A stretch of 41,682 bases of DNA from a bacterium. Its GTDB lineage: Bacteria > Patescibacteriota > Saccharimonadia > Saccharimonadales > Saccharimonadaceae. A program made the position numbers and the translations under genes. Below the pieces are notes generated by a model, which did no database searches, was not told the DNA's origin, and saw only the letters and a list, made by a program, of their open reading frames with translations. The stretch spans positions 1 through 41,682 of the forward strand of contig JAJYBZ010000005.1 of assembly GCA_021778755.1 (NCBI GenBank). The letters are read 5' to 3'. Below are positions 1-7,399 of the stretch, piece by piece (position 1 is the first letter of the stretch; every line of letters begins with the position of its first letter).

Positions 1-60
1 TGTTTAGTTATTGGTGGTACAACAACTAGTCTACAAGACCTGAACAGAGATGTTTTTTAG
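1..60 (+). CDS. 3' end of a gene entering from the left edge (partial)
   Basis: Frame 1 is open from the first base and ends in TAG at 58-60, giving 19 residues (CLVIGGTTTSLQDLNRDVF). The family is not recognisable. A hairpin follows at 74-91, which fits the end of a transcription unit. With only 19 codons this could be chance. Confidence 0.3.
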   Translation, partial: CLVIGGTTTSLQDLNRDVF

Positions 61-73
61 ATGGAAGTTGCAG

Positions 74-91
74 GAGTGGCTACCGCCACTC
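74..91. other. Perfect 7-bp hairpin
   Basis: GAGTGGC (74-80) and GCCACTC (85-91) pair perfectly around a 4-nt loop. No T-run follows on either strand, so it is a weak terminator candidate for the gene ending at 60. Confidence 0.4.
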
Positions 92-139
92 ACACTACGT
101 GTTGCGATTTGGATTAGAGTCTAGGAACGGATATGGAAA

Positions 140-163
140 CCCCCGCCTGTGGTGGGGCGGGGG
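140..163 (-). terminator. GC-rich hairpin after the 178-603 gene
   Basis: CCCCCGCC (140-147) and GGCGGGGG (156-163) form an 8-bp all-GC stem with an 8-nt loop. It lies 14 nt past the stop codon of the minus-strand gene. Only a short TTT follows on that strand, so it is a terminator with a weak U-tract or an mRNA-stabilising 3' hairpin. Confidence 0.5.
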
Positions 164-177
164 AGTCCATTGAAGTG

Positions 178-603
178 TCAGGCTGGGACGAGCGTGGTCA
201 TGAGCGCCTTGAGCCGCTCGGTTTCTGCCGCTAGGGCGACTTCGTAGTGCATACGAAGCTCTCGGCCTAGTGAGGCATTCGACCTGCCGGTAATGCTAGT
301 TAGTACCCTTATGCAGAGCTGACTGTATTCGATCGCTAGCCCGGGCGTGTAACCAGACAGCGATGTCGCGTCTTGCCAGTAGGTGTTGGCGTATTCGCGT
401 TGCATCGGCTGCGGTGTGCATGCGATCTTTGCAATGGCGATTGCTAGGCCTGCTTCGGCGCTGCGCAGGCCGTCATGGTAATCGCGCAAGCAACTGCCAA
501 TCGCTACCCTAATCGATAGAGTGTAGCCATCGCTCTCGAGAGCCTCGCGAAGCTTGCTGACGTTGTCGAGCGCGCTGCTGCCATTCTTCAATGGATAGTT
601 CAT
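178..603 (-). CDS. Small uncharacterised protein (141 aa)
   Basis: Family not recognised. The protein is mostly helical-looking with Leu/Ala-rich segments, no signal peptide and no membrane segment. The start is placed at the ATG 603-601 because AGAGG (614-610) sits 6 nt upstream; the ATG 21 nt further upstream has no such site. A promoter (TTGATA, 16 nt, TACAAT) lies at 683-656 on the minus strand and a GC hairpin follows the stop. It ends in TGA, which the large core genes here do not use. Divergent from glyQS. The own promoter, ribosome site and hairpin argue for a real, probably accessory gene. Confidence 0.6.
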   Translation of the reverse strand: MNYPLKNGSSALDNVSKLREALESDGYTLSIRVAIGSCLRDYHDGLRSAEAGLAIAIAKIACTPQPMQREYANTYWQDATSLSGYTPGLAIEYSQLCIRVLTSITGRSNASLGRELRMHYEVALAAETERLKALMTTLVPA

Positions 604-655
604 GTCAAGCCTCTCATACGACAATGTAGTAGTGGCGGCGGAAGAACTGGATAAA

Positions 656-683
656 ATTGTACTCTTTTTCGTACCTTTATCAA
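656..683 (-). promoter_or_regulatory. Promoter of the 178-603 gene
   Basis: On the minus strand TTGATA (683-678), a 16-nt spacer and TACAAT (661-656). The leader to the chosen ATG is about 45 nt with a Shine-Dalgarno site, unlike the near-leaderless pattern of the core genes. Confidence 0.55.
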
Positions 684-721
684 TAGGAATTATTGTAAAT
701 TAAACATTGTCATGACTCTGG

Positions 722-727
722 TATAAT
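722..727 (+). promoter_or_regulatory. -10 box of glyQS, near-leaderless
   Basis: TGG directly before TATAAT (extended -10); 11 nt separate the box from the glyQS ATG, so the leader would be only about 5 nt. No convincing -35. Confidence 0.7.
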
Positions 728-738
728 ATTAAGCAGTT

Positions 739-2091
739 ATGGATAAAAACAAGAACGAAAAAATGGAAGCAATTGTCAGCCTGGCGAAGCGTCGCGGTTT
801 TATTTATCAGGGTAGTGAGGTTTATGGCGGATTGAGCGGGACTTGGGACTACGGTCCACTTGGCGTATCGCTAAAACGCAACATTATGAACCTGTGGTGG
901 AAAATGTTTGTTGAGGATCGCGAAGATATGTACGGTGTCGACGCGGCGATTTTGATGAATCAAAAAGTCTGGAAGGCGAGTGGCCATGTTGATACATTCA
1001 CCGATCCGCTCGTTGAGGATTTGGAAACAAAGCAGCGTTTTCGTGCCGACCATCTACTAAAGGACGCTGGCCATCATGTCGATGGATTGAGCCTCGACGA
1101 CATGACAAAGTTAATTCATGACCACGATATCAAGAGTCCGAACGGCAATAGATTATCCGATGTTCGTACGTTTAATATGATGTTCAAGACAACCGTAGGG
1201 CCGGTTGACGATGAGTCCAGTATTAGCTATCTGCGCCCCGAGACTGCTCAGGGAATATTTACCAATTATCACAATGTTGTCGATAGTTTTTATCCAGATT
1301 TACCGTTTGGTTTAGCGCAGCAAGGCAAGGCCTTTCGTAACGAGATTAGTCCCCGCGACTTTATTTTTCGCTCACGCGAGTTTGAACAAATGGAAATTGA
1401 ATACTTTATTGATCCAGCTACCTGGGAGACTGAATTTACCAAATGGGTGAGTTTGGTGCACTCATGGACTGATGCCCTAGGGCTACCAGCCGAAAGTGTG
1501 CATGAACTTGAAGTTCCAGCAGCTGATCGGGCTCATTACAGCAAGCGCACAATCGACTTCGAATTTGACTTTCCGATTGGACGCGAAGAACTGCTAGGTC
1601 TAGCGTACCGTACTGATTTCGATTTGGGTAATATTCAGCGTGAAGCTGGTAAGAATATGGAATACACCGTCAAGGGCACTAATACCAAATTTATCCCACA
1701 TGTTATCGAGCCGTCGTTTGGCGTGGAGCGCGCCCTAATGGCAGTACTCTCAGCTGCCTATATGGAAGATGAGGTTAACGGTGAAAAGCGCGTCTATTTG
1801 AAATTGCCAGAACATTTGGCACCAGTCAAATATGCTGTGTCACCACTACTTAAAAATAAGCCAGAACTAGTCGCAAGAGCTCGTGAGGTCTACGCTATTT
1901 TAAAGAAAATACACGGTAATGTGATGTGGGACGACAACGGTAATATCGGTAAACGCTATCGTCGCCAAGATGAAATCGGTACGCCGTATTGTGTCGTGAT
2001 TGACTTTGACTCATTAGAGGACAACGCTGTAACAATCCGTGAACGTGATACGACCGAGCAGAAACGAGTTTCGATTAGCGACCTGGCGTAG
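739..2091 (+). CDS. glyQS: Glycyl-tRNA synthetase, single-chain alpha2 type
   Basis: Class II aminoacyl-tRNA synthetase charging tRNA-Gly with glycine in the cytoplasm. The N-terminus has the family pattern KRRGFIYQGSEVYGG followed by GTWDYGPLG. The motif 2 region reads FRNEISPRDFIFRSREFEQME and motif 3 reads EPSFGVERALMAVL. A C-terminal anticodon-binding domain follows (about residues 350-450). At 450 aa it is a compact member of the archaeal/eukaryal-like dimeric form, not the bacterial alpha2-beta2 GlyQ/GlyS pair. Translation starts directly downstream of a -10 box with no ribosome site. A separate -10 box follows before the next gene, so it is probably monocistronic. Confidence 0.95.
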   Translation: MDKNKNEKMEAIVSLAKRRGFIYQGSEVYGGLSGTWDYGPLGVSLKRNIMNLWWKMFVEDREDMYGVDAAILMNQKVWKASGHVDTFTDPLVEDLETKQRFRADHLLKDAGHHVDGLSLDDMTKLIHDHDIKSPNGNRLSDVRTFNMMFKTTVGPVDDESSISYLRPETAQGIFTNYHNVVDSFYPDLPFGLAQQGKAFRNEISPRDFIFRSREFEQMEIEYFIDPATWETEFTKWVSLVHSWTDALGLPAESVHELEVPAADRAHYSKRTIDFEFDFPIGREELLGLAYRTDFDLGNIQREAGKNMEYTVKGTNTKFIPHVIEPSFGVERALMAVLSAAYMEDEVNGEKRVYLKLPEHLAPVKYAVSPLLKNKPELVARAREVYAILKKIHGNVMWDDNGNIGKRYRRQDEIGTPYCVVIDFDSLEDNAVTIRERDTTEQKRVSISDLA

Positions 2092-2107
2092 CCCCAGGCA
2101 ACTTTGA

Positions 2108-2113
2108 TATAAT
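2108..2113 (+). promoter_or_regulatory. -10 box of the DUF427 gene, leaderless
   Basis: TATAAT ends 6 nt before the ATG at 2120, so transcription would start on or next to the start codon. Confidence 0.65.
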
Positions 2114-2119
2114 TGTTGC

Positions 2120-2422
2120 ATGAAAGCAATATGGAACGGCGAGATCATCGCTAAGGCAGCGATTTCGGATTTGATTAGAATCGAAGGCAATTGGTATTTC
2201 CCGCCTAAAACACTGGAATGGCAGTATTTCGAGGAGAGTGATCATCATACGAACTGTCCCTGGAAGGGTTTGGCAAGCTATTACGATATCGTCGTCAATG
2301 GTCGGACGAACGACTTCGGCGCGTGGTATTATGAGGAGCCCAAAGCCGGTTCGATTGATCGTGTTGGTCACGACTTTTCCAATTATGTAGCATTTTGGAA
2401 CGGCGTTGAAATAGTCGAATAG
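2120..2422 (+). CDS. DUF427 domain protein (100 aa)
   Basis: Small single-domain protein matching DUF427 (Pfam NTP_transf_9 family) from memory of the pattern: MKAIWNGEIIAKA at the start, NWYFPP near residue 35, then CPWKGLASYYDIVVNG, AWYYEEPK and a closing VAFWNGVEI. DUF427 proteins are widespread and of unclear biochemical role despite the nucleotidyltransferase label, so no reaction is claimed. The length is typical of a stand-alone DUF427 protein. It has its own -10 box and is not obviously in an operon. Confidence 0.8.
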   Translation: MKAIWNGEIIAKAAISDLIRIEGNWYFPPKTLEWQYFEESDHHTNCPWKGLASYYDIVVNGRTNDFGAWYYEEPKAGSIDRVGHDFSNYVAFWNGVEIVE

Positions 2423-2486
2423 AATATAAATTAAGCATTTATTCAGATTTTGTTTGTACCATTATTTTTATAAGGAGAAAAATGTT

Positions 2487-3035
2487 ATGGCAGACGAAAA
2501 ACACCAATCGACACACGAAGCAGAATTTGTTAATCAGTCAAAAACGGGAGCTATTCCTGCTAAAGAGTTTAGTGGGCGCAAGACGCGCTACAAGGTAGGT
2601 AGGCGAGGACTTATCTTTACAGTCGCGATACTAGTATTCTTGGTAGTAGGGTTATTAGCGACAACTGGCTATATGCTAGCTGGTGGTTACATGGGGCGTA
2701 ATGTAGTCGTTGACAATAGCGGCTTTACGTCGAGCCGCATGATGCGATTCGATGGTGAGCGGTCGGGTATCGGATATGGTAACTATGTAAATACGCAAGT
2801 TAGTAGCGGTACTGTCACGACGACTGTCTATACGACTCAGACTGGCGTTGTAACAGCGGTTAATGGTGACAGTATTGTGATTGCTGGTAATGGCAAGCAG
2901 ACAACTATTCAAACCAACTCATCAACGCAGTATAACAACGGTACTAAACCGGTTGTGAATGACACCGTGACCGTGATTGGTACGACCGCCAACAACACGA
3001 CTACCGCAACGGAAATTGGTGTCGTCAATCAATAA
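2487..3035 (+). CDS. Membrane-anchored DUF5666-like protein
   Basis: The start is the ATG at 2487 because AAGGAG (2472-2477) is 9 nt upstream; an upstream in-frame ATG at 2454 has none. The 182-aa protein has a basic cytoplasmic stretch, one membrane segment (about residues 38-63, LIFTVAILVFLVVGLLATTG), a Gly/Ser/Thr-rich linker, and a C-terminal beta module (about 118-182) with the layout GVVTAVNGDSIVIAGNG, an NSSTQY segment, then VVNDTVTVIG and TATEIGVV. That layout resembles DUF5666, an OB-like surface domain. It is probably a cell-surface protein of unknown function. A 32-nt palindromic terminator follows. Confidence 0.75.
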   Translation: MADEKHQSTHEAEFVNQSKTGAIPAKEFSGRKTRYKVGRRGLIFTVAILVFLVVGLLATTGYMLAGGYMGRNVVVDNSGFTSSRMMRFDGERSGIGYGNYVNTQVSSGTVTTTVYTTQTGVVTAVNGDSIVIAGNGKQTTIQTNSSTQYNNGTKPVVNDTVTVIGTTANNTTTATEIGVVNQ

Positions 3036-3053
3036 TTAGTTGCAGTGATTAAA

Positions 3054-3085
3054 ATAAGAAAACGCTAGATCTAGCGTTTTCTTAT
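3054..3085. terminator. Perfect 32-nt palindrome, bidirectional terminator
   Basis: The 32 nt are fully self-complementary about the centre 3069/3070 (arms ATAAGAAAACGCTA and TAGCGTTTTCTTAT around GATC). The stem carries AAAA on one side and TTTT on the other, so it can stop transcripts from both converging genes. The TAG stop of the minus-strand gene (3073-3071) lies inside it. Confidence 0.85.
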
Positions 3086-3280
3086 CATTAATTCCAGGTT
3101 TGAGATGTAGTGAGCGGGATTAACTAGTTTGTGAGTTCGTAGGTAGGCTAGGTGAATCTCGACAAACGGTAGTTGGTTACCGGGCCACTGCGGGGCGGTT
3201 GGGCTGTATTTGCTAGCCGTCTTCATGTTCGGATCATCTTGAAGTGACTGCAGTTTGGTGGTCACTTCTTCAACGGTCAC
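3071..3280 (-). CDS. Small uncharacterised protein (69 aa), coupled
   Basis: No family recognised. It contains a proline-rich middle (SPTAPQWPGNQLPF) followed by a predicted helix and a basic end (MIRKR). The start is a GTG (3280-3278) that shares the four bases GTGA with the stop codon of the 22-aa gene upstream, the classical arrangement for translational coupling. It ends inside the bidirectional terminator palindrome. The coupling and the precise fit to the terminator are the main support. Confidence 0.6.
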   Translation of the reverse strand: MTVEEVTTKLQSLQDDPNMKTASKYSPTAPQWPGNQLPFVEIHLAYLRTHKLVNPAHYISNLELMIRKR

Positions 3281-3345
3281 GCTTTTTCCTTAATTTTCTT
3301 GGGCTTCTTAATTTCTTTTTTAGGTTTGCCGTGCTTTTCTGCCAT
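3277..3345 (-). CDS. 22-aa lysine-rich peptide
   Basis: ATG at 3345-3343 with AAAGGA (3358-3353) 7 nt upstream and a TGA stop overlapping the next gene's GTG. Ten of 22 residues are lysine, arranged as KPKKEIKKPKKIKEK. Such a peptide would be expected to bind nucleic acid or the ribosome, but that is only inference from charge. It could instead be a leader whose main job is to load ribosomes onto the 69-aa gene. A -10-like CATAAT lies at 3394-3389. Confidence 0.55.
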   Translation of the reverse strand: MAEKHGKPKKEIKKPKKIKEKA

Positions 3346-3430
3346 GATATGGTCCTTTCGTGTAGTTAGATACACATATAGTGATTCTATTATGCGCCAA
3401 AAACACCAAAATACCTAATATTTTATAGTG

Positions 3431-3436
3431 TAGAAT
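3431..3436 (+). promoter_or_regulatory. -10 box of rnhA, near-leaderless
   Basis: TAGAAT ends 8 nt before the ATG at 3445; no ribosome site is present. Confidence 0.55.
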
Positions 3437-3444
3437 AGGGATAG

Positions 3445-3864
3445 ATGATTACATATTACACAGACGGAAGTGCAAGTCCAAACCCTGGTCCCGGTGGGTT
3501 TTCGGTGATTAAAAATGGCGTGCCGCATATCCTCGGTAGCGAAGAAGGAGTGACGACTAACATTCGCATGGAGGGCAAGGCTATTATAGCGGCCCTTGAA
3601 GATGCTGCGGGCGAGCATGCTGAAATTTTTACCGACAGTGAATTTTGGATTAATGTAATTACTAAATGGGCGCCCGGCTGGGAAGCTAAGGGCTGGTCCA
3701 AGAAGGGCGGCGAGATTAAAAACCTCGATATTGTACAAAAAGTTTATCCACTATATAAACAATCCAAAGCAACCCTCAACTGGGTGCGCGGACACGAAGG
3801 CGACGAGGGCAATGAGTTAGCTGACACGTGGGCTAATAAGGCGCGCGAAGGCGTGCGACTGTAG
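3445..3864 (+). CDS. rnhA: Ribonuclease HI family protein
   Basis: RNase H-fold endonuclease that cleaves the RNA strand of RNA-DNA hybrids (R-loops, primers) using two metal ions. Catalytic carboxylates are visible in order: D7 (TDGSA), E43 (RMEGKA), D64 (TDSEF) and D127 (GNELAD), with the flexible-loop histidine H117 (GHEGDEGN). These correspond to D10, E48, D70, D134 and H124 of the E. coli enzyme. At 139 aa it is slightly shorter than the 155-aa E. coli protein but complete. The basic region around 82-92 (KGWSKKGGEIK) matches the handle region used for hybrid binding. Confidence 0.9.
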   Translation: MITYYTDGSASPNPGPGGFSVIKNGVPHILGSEEGVTTNIRMEGKAIIAALEDAAGEHAEIFTDSEFWINVITKWAPGWEAKGWSKKGGEIKNLDIVQKVYPLYKQSKATLNWVRGHEGDEGNELADTWANKAREGVRL

Positions 3865-3883
3865 GAAATAGCCTCAAGTCGTC

Positions 3884-3912
3884 TTGCAACTAATGGTTAC
3901 AAATATTACAAT
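3884..3912 (+). promoter_or_regulatory. Promoter of the KwaB-like gene
   Basis: TTGCAA (3884-3889), a 17-nt spacer and TACAAT (3907-3912). The leader is about 27 nt and carries only a weak AAAGA ribosome site, so this gene is expressed separately from rnhA and in a different style from the leaderless genes. Confidence 0.6.
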
Positions 3913-3945
3913 TAGCTGCAGTTTTAAGTAAAAAGAAAGAGCAAC

Positions 3946-4923
3946 ATGAACGAACCAACTGAACAAACTGATATTTTTTTGTGGGCGAATAACATTGATG
4001 GCGTGAAGAAAGATTTGGATGTTGAGTTCTTTTTATTTAACAAACATTACACGCCCTTTACGACGCGTTTTGGCGCCGAGTTGAGTTCGCAAATTAAACC
4101 GATGTTTCTGTATGACTTAATTAATTTCGTCAATATGGGGGCAGGGACTGGGCTGAGTGTTCGTGATTTTGAGATGTCTGAGGACGAAGAAAATGTCCTG
4201 CTACGGACAGATTTAGAGAAAGTAGGACGGGCCGAGACACTTCTGAACCTAATCGAGCATCAACGCGGGGATATCGTTGAGTTTAGCGAACAGGAGCATG
4301 AGTTCAAGACGATCAAGGGGATTATTGCGCGCTTCACGAGCAAGGACGGATCGCAAAAGCCATTTTATGCTGTCAAACAAATATCGCAGGGCCAGGTTCT
4401 AAAGGGCGCGACAGCCTGGGAGTTTAGAGATGGTAAGTTTGGTATTTTTCAAGCGGACGTTGGCCTCAAGGTGCCATCTGACAATCAAGTTTTGATTGTT
4501 GGCAAAGATATTTTTGTGTTTAATCAAACTAAATTTGAACGTTTGTTTAATTATGATTACAAGAAACAAGCTTTGGCTGATCAGAAAGTTGCCGAAATTG
4601 AAAAACAGTTCAAGTTGAGTTTTCCTGAAGGTCTGGACCTGCAAAGCCTAGTCCGTGAGCGTAAGAAAACGATTAACAAAATTCAAAAGATTGATGTTGG
4701 GGCGATCACCCAAGACCAGGTGATTGATTATGCCGATTCGATGCAACTAGAGATTATGACCGATGATGCCGGGGCGATTATTATCCTGGATGGTAATGAC
4801 TTAGATACGTTCGTCAATTTAATCAACGAAGATTATATTACTAGCGAAATCACAGGTCGACGTTATGAAGTTAAGACCAAGAAGTTGCTAGGTGATCCAG
4901 AAGGTGAGCCGCCAAGGGGCTAG
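3946..4923 (+). CDS. KwaB-like protein (DUF4868)
   Basis: 325-aa soluble protein with the DUF4868 layout known from KwaB, one of the two proteins of the Kiwa anti-phage system. Visible hallmarks: IKPMFLYDLINFV (about 50-62); KPFYAVKQISQGQ and AWEFRDGKFGIF in the middle; LIVGKDIFVFNQTKFERLFNYD (about 183-204); and the conserved end DLDTFVNLINEDYITSEITG followed by RRYEVKTKKLL. Length matches KwaB (about 315 aa). In Kiwa it works with the membrane protein KwaA; no KwaA-like four-helix protein is next to it. The neighbour is a tail-to-tail two-helix LssY-C membrane protein whose stop codon is immediately adjacent. Family call is from pattern memory; a defence role here is inference. Confidence 0.75.
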   Translation: MNEPTEQTDIFLWANNIDGVKKDLDVEFFLFNKHYTPFTTRFGAELSSQIKPMFLYDLINFVNMGAGTGLSVRDFEMSEDEENVLLRTDLEKVGRAETLLNLIEHQRGDIVEFSEQEHEFKTIKGIIARFTSKDGSQKPFYAVKQISQGQVLKGATAWEFRDGKFGIFQADVGLKVPSDNQVLIVGKDIFVFNQTKFERLFNYDYKKQALADQKVAEIEKQFKLSFPEGLDLQSLVRERKKTINKIQKIDVGAITQDQVIDYADSMQLEIMTDDAGAIIILDGNDLDTFVNLINEDYITSEITGRRYEVKTKKLLGDPEGEPPRG

Positions 4924-5778
4924 CTACTTTAAGGTTACGACTTTGATACAGCCATCGGATGAAAAGACGGCTTTAAAGAATTGTTGGCCTCTGAATTTAA
5001 TTCTCTTGCCGGGTTTAGTAAGTGACATGCTTTTAATTTGTTGTGTTTGATTCAGAGAGGCGATAATAAAATCGCGTTCGTTGCTGTCGTTTTCGCTGAT
5101 GCCGTGGATTAACCGGCCACCGTCACGCCAGCGTATGTTAATCGGGTGGGTGTCTTCGACGGCCGCGCCAATCCAGACTTCCTTTTCTATCTGTAACAAA
5201 TGACGCAGTTTACGTGCCCAAAACACATAATGATGCTTGTTATTATCATCTAGACGGGGCTCCTCAAGCCGCCAGAAGCGCACGTGGTGTCTGGTGCGGG
5301 CGCTGCCGGCCGGATTAGTTGACATCTGAAAGCCGATATCGTGAGGGCGATTAAATAGATATAGTGAGGTGAACGGAGCGGTTCGATATTCCTTGTTGAA
5401 GACAATCGAAACCAGCTCTTTTAATAGATTTTGGAATGTTTTTGGGTCAGCCGTATACCAACCGGCCTTCTCCATGGCATTTTGCAGGTGCCGGCGATCC
5501 TTGGCGATAATTGCAATGTTAATCGGGTCAGATGGCCAGCCGTCAGAAGTAGTGGCATAGTGCGGTACGCGATTGGATTTGATGAATAATCGCAAAGCGC
5601 GAATTAGGGCCGGAATGACCAAATAAACGAGCAGACTATAAATTAAAATAATGACCAAATAAACAGGCAGTTTAGTGTCGGCGTATGGTCTGAACTTAAA
5701 GATAATGAGCCAAAACAGCAACACGCCGATGGATAGAATAATCATTCTCCACAGGGTGCGTAATAAAATTCCAAGCAT
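4924..5778 (-). CDS. Membrane protein with LssY-like C-terminal domain
   Basis: 284 aa. Two membrane helices at the N-terminus (about residues 8-28 and 38-60), then a soluble domain whose pattern matches the LssY C-terminal family: GWYTADPKTFQNLLKE, APFTSLYLFNRPHDIGFQ, RHHVRFWRLEEP, EVWIGAAVEDT and NDSNERDFIIASL. LssY was first noted in a Legionella secretion gene cluster; its biochemical function is not known to me. The topology suggests a cytoplasmic or surface domain held at the membrane. The stop codon abuts the KwaB-like stop (TAG then CTA), and a -10 box sits 9 nt before its ATG. Confidence 0.75.
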   Translation of the reverse strand: MLGILLRTLWRMIILSIGVLLFWLIIFKFRPYADTKLPVYLVIILIYSLLVYLVIPALIRALRLFIKSNRVPHYATTSDGWPSDPINIAIIAKDRRHLQNAMEKAGWYTADPKTFQNLLKELVSIVFNKEYRTAPFTSLYLFNRPHDIGFQMSTNPAGSARTRHHVRFWRLEEPRLDDNNKHHYVFWARKLRHLLQIEKEVWIGAAVEDTHPINIRWRDGGRLIHGISENDSNERDFIIASLNQTQQIKSMSLTKPGKRIKFRGQQFFKAVFSSDGCIKVVTLK

Positions 5779-5787
5779 AGCTTATTC

Positions 5788-5793
5788 ATTATA
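5788..5793 (-). promoter_or_regulatory. -10 box of the LssY-C gene, near-leaderless
   Basis: TATAAT on the minus strand (5793-5788), 9 nt before the ATG at 5778. Divergent from the helicase promoter at 5823-5828. Confidence 0.6.
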
Positions 5794-5822
5794 AACGACG
5801 CACGCCATATTTGTGATGATGT

Positions 5823-5828
5823 TATACT
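5823..5828 (+). promoter_or_regulatory. -10 box of the PIF1-like gene, leaderless
   Basis: TATACT ends 7 nt before the ATG at 5836. An earlier ATG at 5832 is out of frame with the protein. Confidence 0.6.
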
Positions 5829-5835
5829 TAGATGA

Positions 5836-7359
5836 ATGAAACAGGAGATTGCACTTGAGGTGATGCTTTCGGGCGAAAGCGTTCTACTAACCGGGCCAGC
5901 GGGGGCGGGCAAGACTTTTGTGTTAAATCAATTGATTAGAGTCGCCAAAAGTGAGGGCAAGCATGTCTCGGTCACCGCGACGACAGGCCTCGCGGCAACG
6001 CACTTGGGCGGTACAACCATCCATAGTTGGAGCGGTATCGGCGTGTCAGACGAGTTACCGTCAGGCTTTGCTGATCATATGGCGAAAGGTCGGCGCGAGA
6101 TTATCGAAAAGACCGATATATTGATAATTGATGAAATTAGCATGCTGCATGACTTTAGGCTAGACATGATTGATCAGGTGTGTCGTTTGGTGCGCGGTAA
6201 AGACGAACCGTTTGGTGGTATTCAAATCATCATGAGCGGTGATTTTTTCCAGTTACCACCAATTAACAGAGGTGATTCACGCGCCGGGGGTTTTGTTGTG
6301 GGCAGCAATGTCTGGCAGGAGCTTGACCCGGCTATATGTTACCTCGAAGAACAGCATCGTCAGGATGATGAGCAACTACTTGATATTCTCAACTCCTTGC
6401 GTGCTGGCGAACTGCGTCGGCATCATGCCGAGCAACTGCTGGCTAGGGTTGATGTGCAGCCGGCTGATGATGAGATTCTGACAGAGCTGCATACAGTTAA
6501 TTTCGATGTCGATCGTCTGAATGACAGTAAGCTTGATGAACTTGAGGGCGACGAAATTTTTTATACACAGTCGTCGACCGGCAGCGATAGCTACGTCGAG
6601 AACTTACAACGATCCGTTCTAGCACCATCGGTCTTAAGGGTCAAAAAAGGTGCGCTTGTTATGGCTGTTAAAAACAGTTTGGATCGTAAATACGTCAACG
6701 GTAGTCTGGGAGTGATAATTGACTTTGAACCAGGCACCGAGTATCCGGTCGTTGAATTCAAGAATGGCCGGGTTGTAACGATGTCGCCCGACACCTGGGA
6801 ATTAAGAGACGGTGACAAAAAGCGGGCTAGTATTACTCAAATACCGCTGAGGCTAGCTTGGGCGATAACAGTCCATAAATCACAAGGTATGACATTGGAC
6901 GCGGCGCGCATTGACTTACGTAAAGCCTTCGTTGAAGGCATGGGCTACGTGGCGCTGAGTCGAGTAAAAAACTTGAACAATCTTTATTTATCTGGCATAA
7001 ACCAGATGGCGCTCAGAGTGAGTGACGATGCTCAGCAGATTGACGTGATGCTGCGCGATAAGGCTGCACGGGATAGTAAACGATTTGCTCACTACGACCA
7101 GGCGGCTCAGAAACGTCAAACCGAGCTTCCTAAAAAGCCTGCCAAGGCTAGCGGTTGGGCGGAGAAAATTGCCACGATGCGCCTGACATACCCCAACGCC
7201 TATCGACCATGGGAGCCTGGTCAGGACAGCCTATTAAAAGAGAAATTTCAAAATGGCGCAACGGTCAAAGAATTAAGTAAGTTATTGGGGCGTCACGAAG
7301 GCTCGATTACGATGCGGCTTCAAAAACATTTCGGCGAAGATGTTATTCAAACATCGTAG
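5836..7359 (+). CDS. PIF1-like DNA helicase with C-terminal HTH
   Basis: Superfamily 1 helicase, 507 aa. Walker A GPAGAGKT (residues 20-27), motif Ia TATTGLAATHLGG, Walker B ILIIDEISML (about 95-104), motif III IMSGDFFQLPP, arginine-containing EEQHRQ, and the C-terminal UvrD/RecD-like motif TVHKSQGMTLD followed by YVALSRVKNLNNLYL. This is the PIF1/RRM3 pattern: a 5'-3' helicase acting on forks, R-loops or G-quadruplexes. After the helicase core a linker leads to about 45 residues (PWEPGQDSLLKEKF, ELSKLLGRHEGSITMRL) resembling a small helix-turn-helix found on many CPR helicases. Complete; starts at a leaderless promoter. Confidence 0.88.
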   Translation: MKQEIALEVMLSGESVLLTGPAGAGKTFVLNQLIRVAKSEGKHVSVTATTGLAATHLGGTTIHSWSGIGVSDELPSGFADHMAKGRREIIEKTDILIIDEISMLHDFRLDMIDQVCRLVRGKDEPFGGIQIIMSGDFFQLPPINRGDSRAGGFVVGSNVWQELDPAICYLEEQHRQDDEQLLDILNSLRAGELRRHHAEQLLARVDVQPADDEILTELHTVNFDVDRLNDSKLDELEGDEIFYTQSSTGSDSYVENLQRSVLAPSVLRVKKGALVMAVKNSLDRKYVNGSLGVIIDFEPGTEYPVVEFKNGRVVTMSPDTWELRDGDKKRASITQIPLRLAWAITVHKSQGMTLDAARIDLRKAFVEGMGYVALSRVKNLNNLYLSGINQMALRVSDDAQQIDVMLRDKAARDSKRFAHYDQAAQKRQTELPKKPAKASGWAEKIATMRLTYPNAYRPWEPGQDSLLKEKFQNGATVKELSKLLGRHEGSITMRLQKHFGEDVIQTS

Positions 7360-7385
7360 GCGCAGTGCCGGGACGACAAACAGGT

Positions 7386-7391
7386 TATAAT
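7386..7391 (+). promoter_or_regulatory. -10 box of the GH1 gene, near-leaderless
   Basis: TATAAT, 8 nt before the ATG at 7400. Confidence 0.65.
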
Positions 7392-7399
7392 AGATATAG

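Noticed and set aside
3946-5778. Complete Kiwa defence system
   Set aside because: The neighbouring membrane protein is LssY-C-like, not KwaA, and is on the opposite strand.
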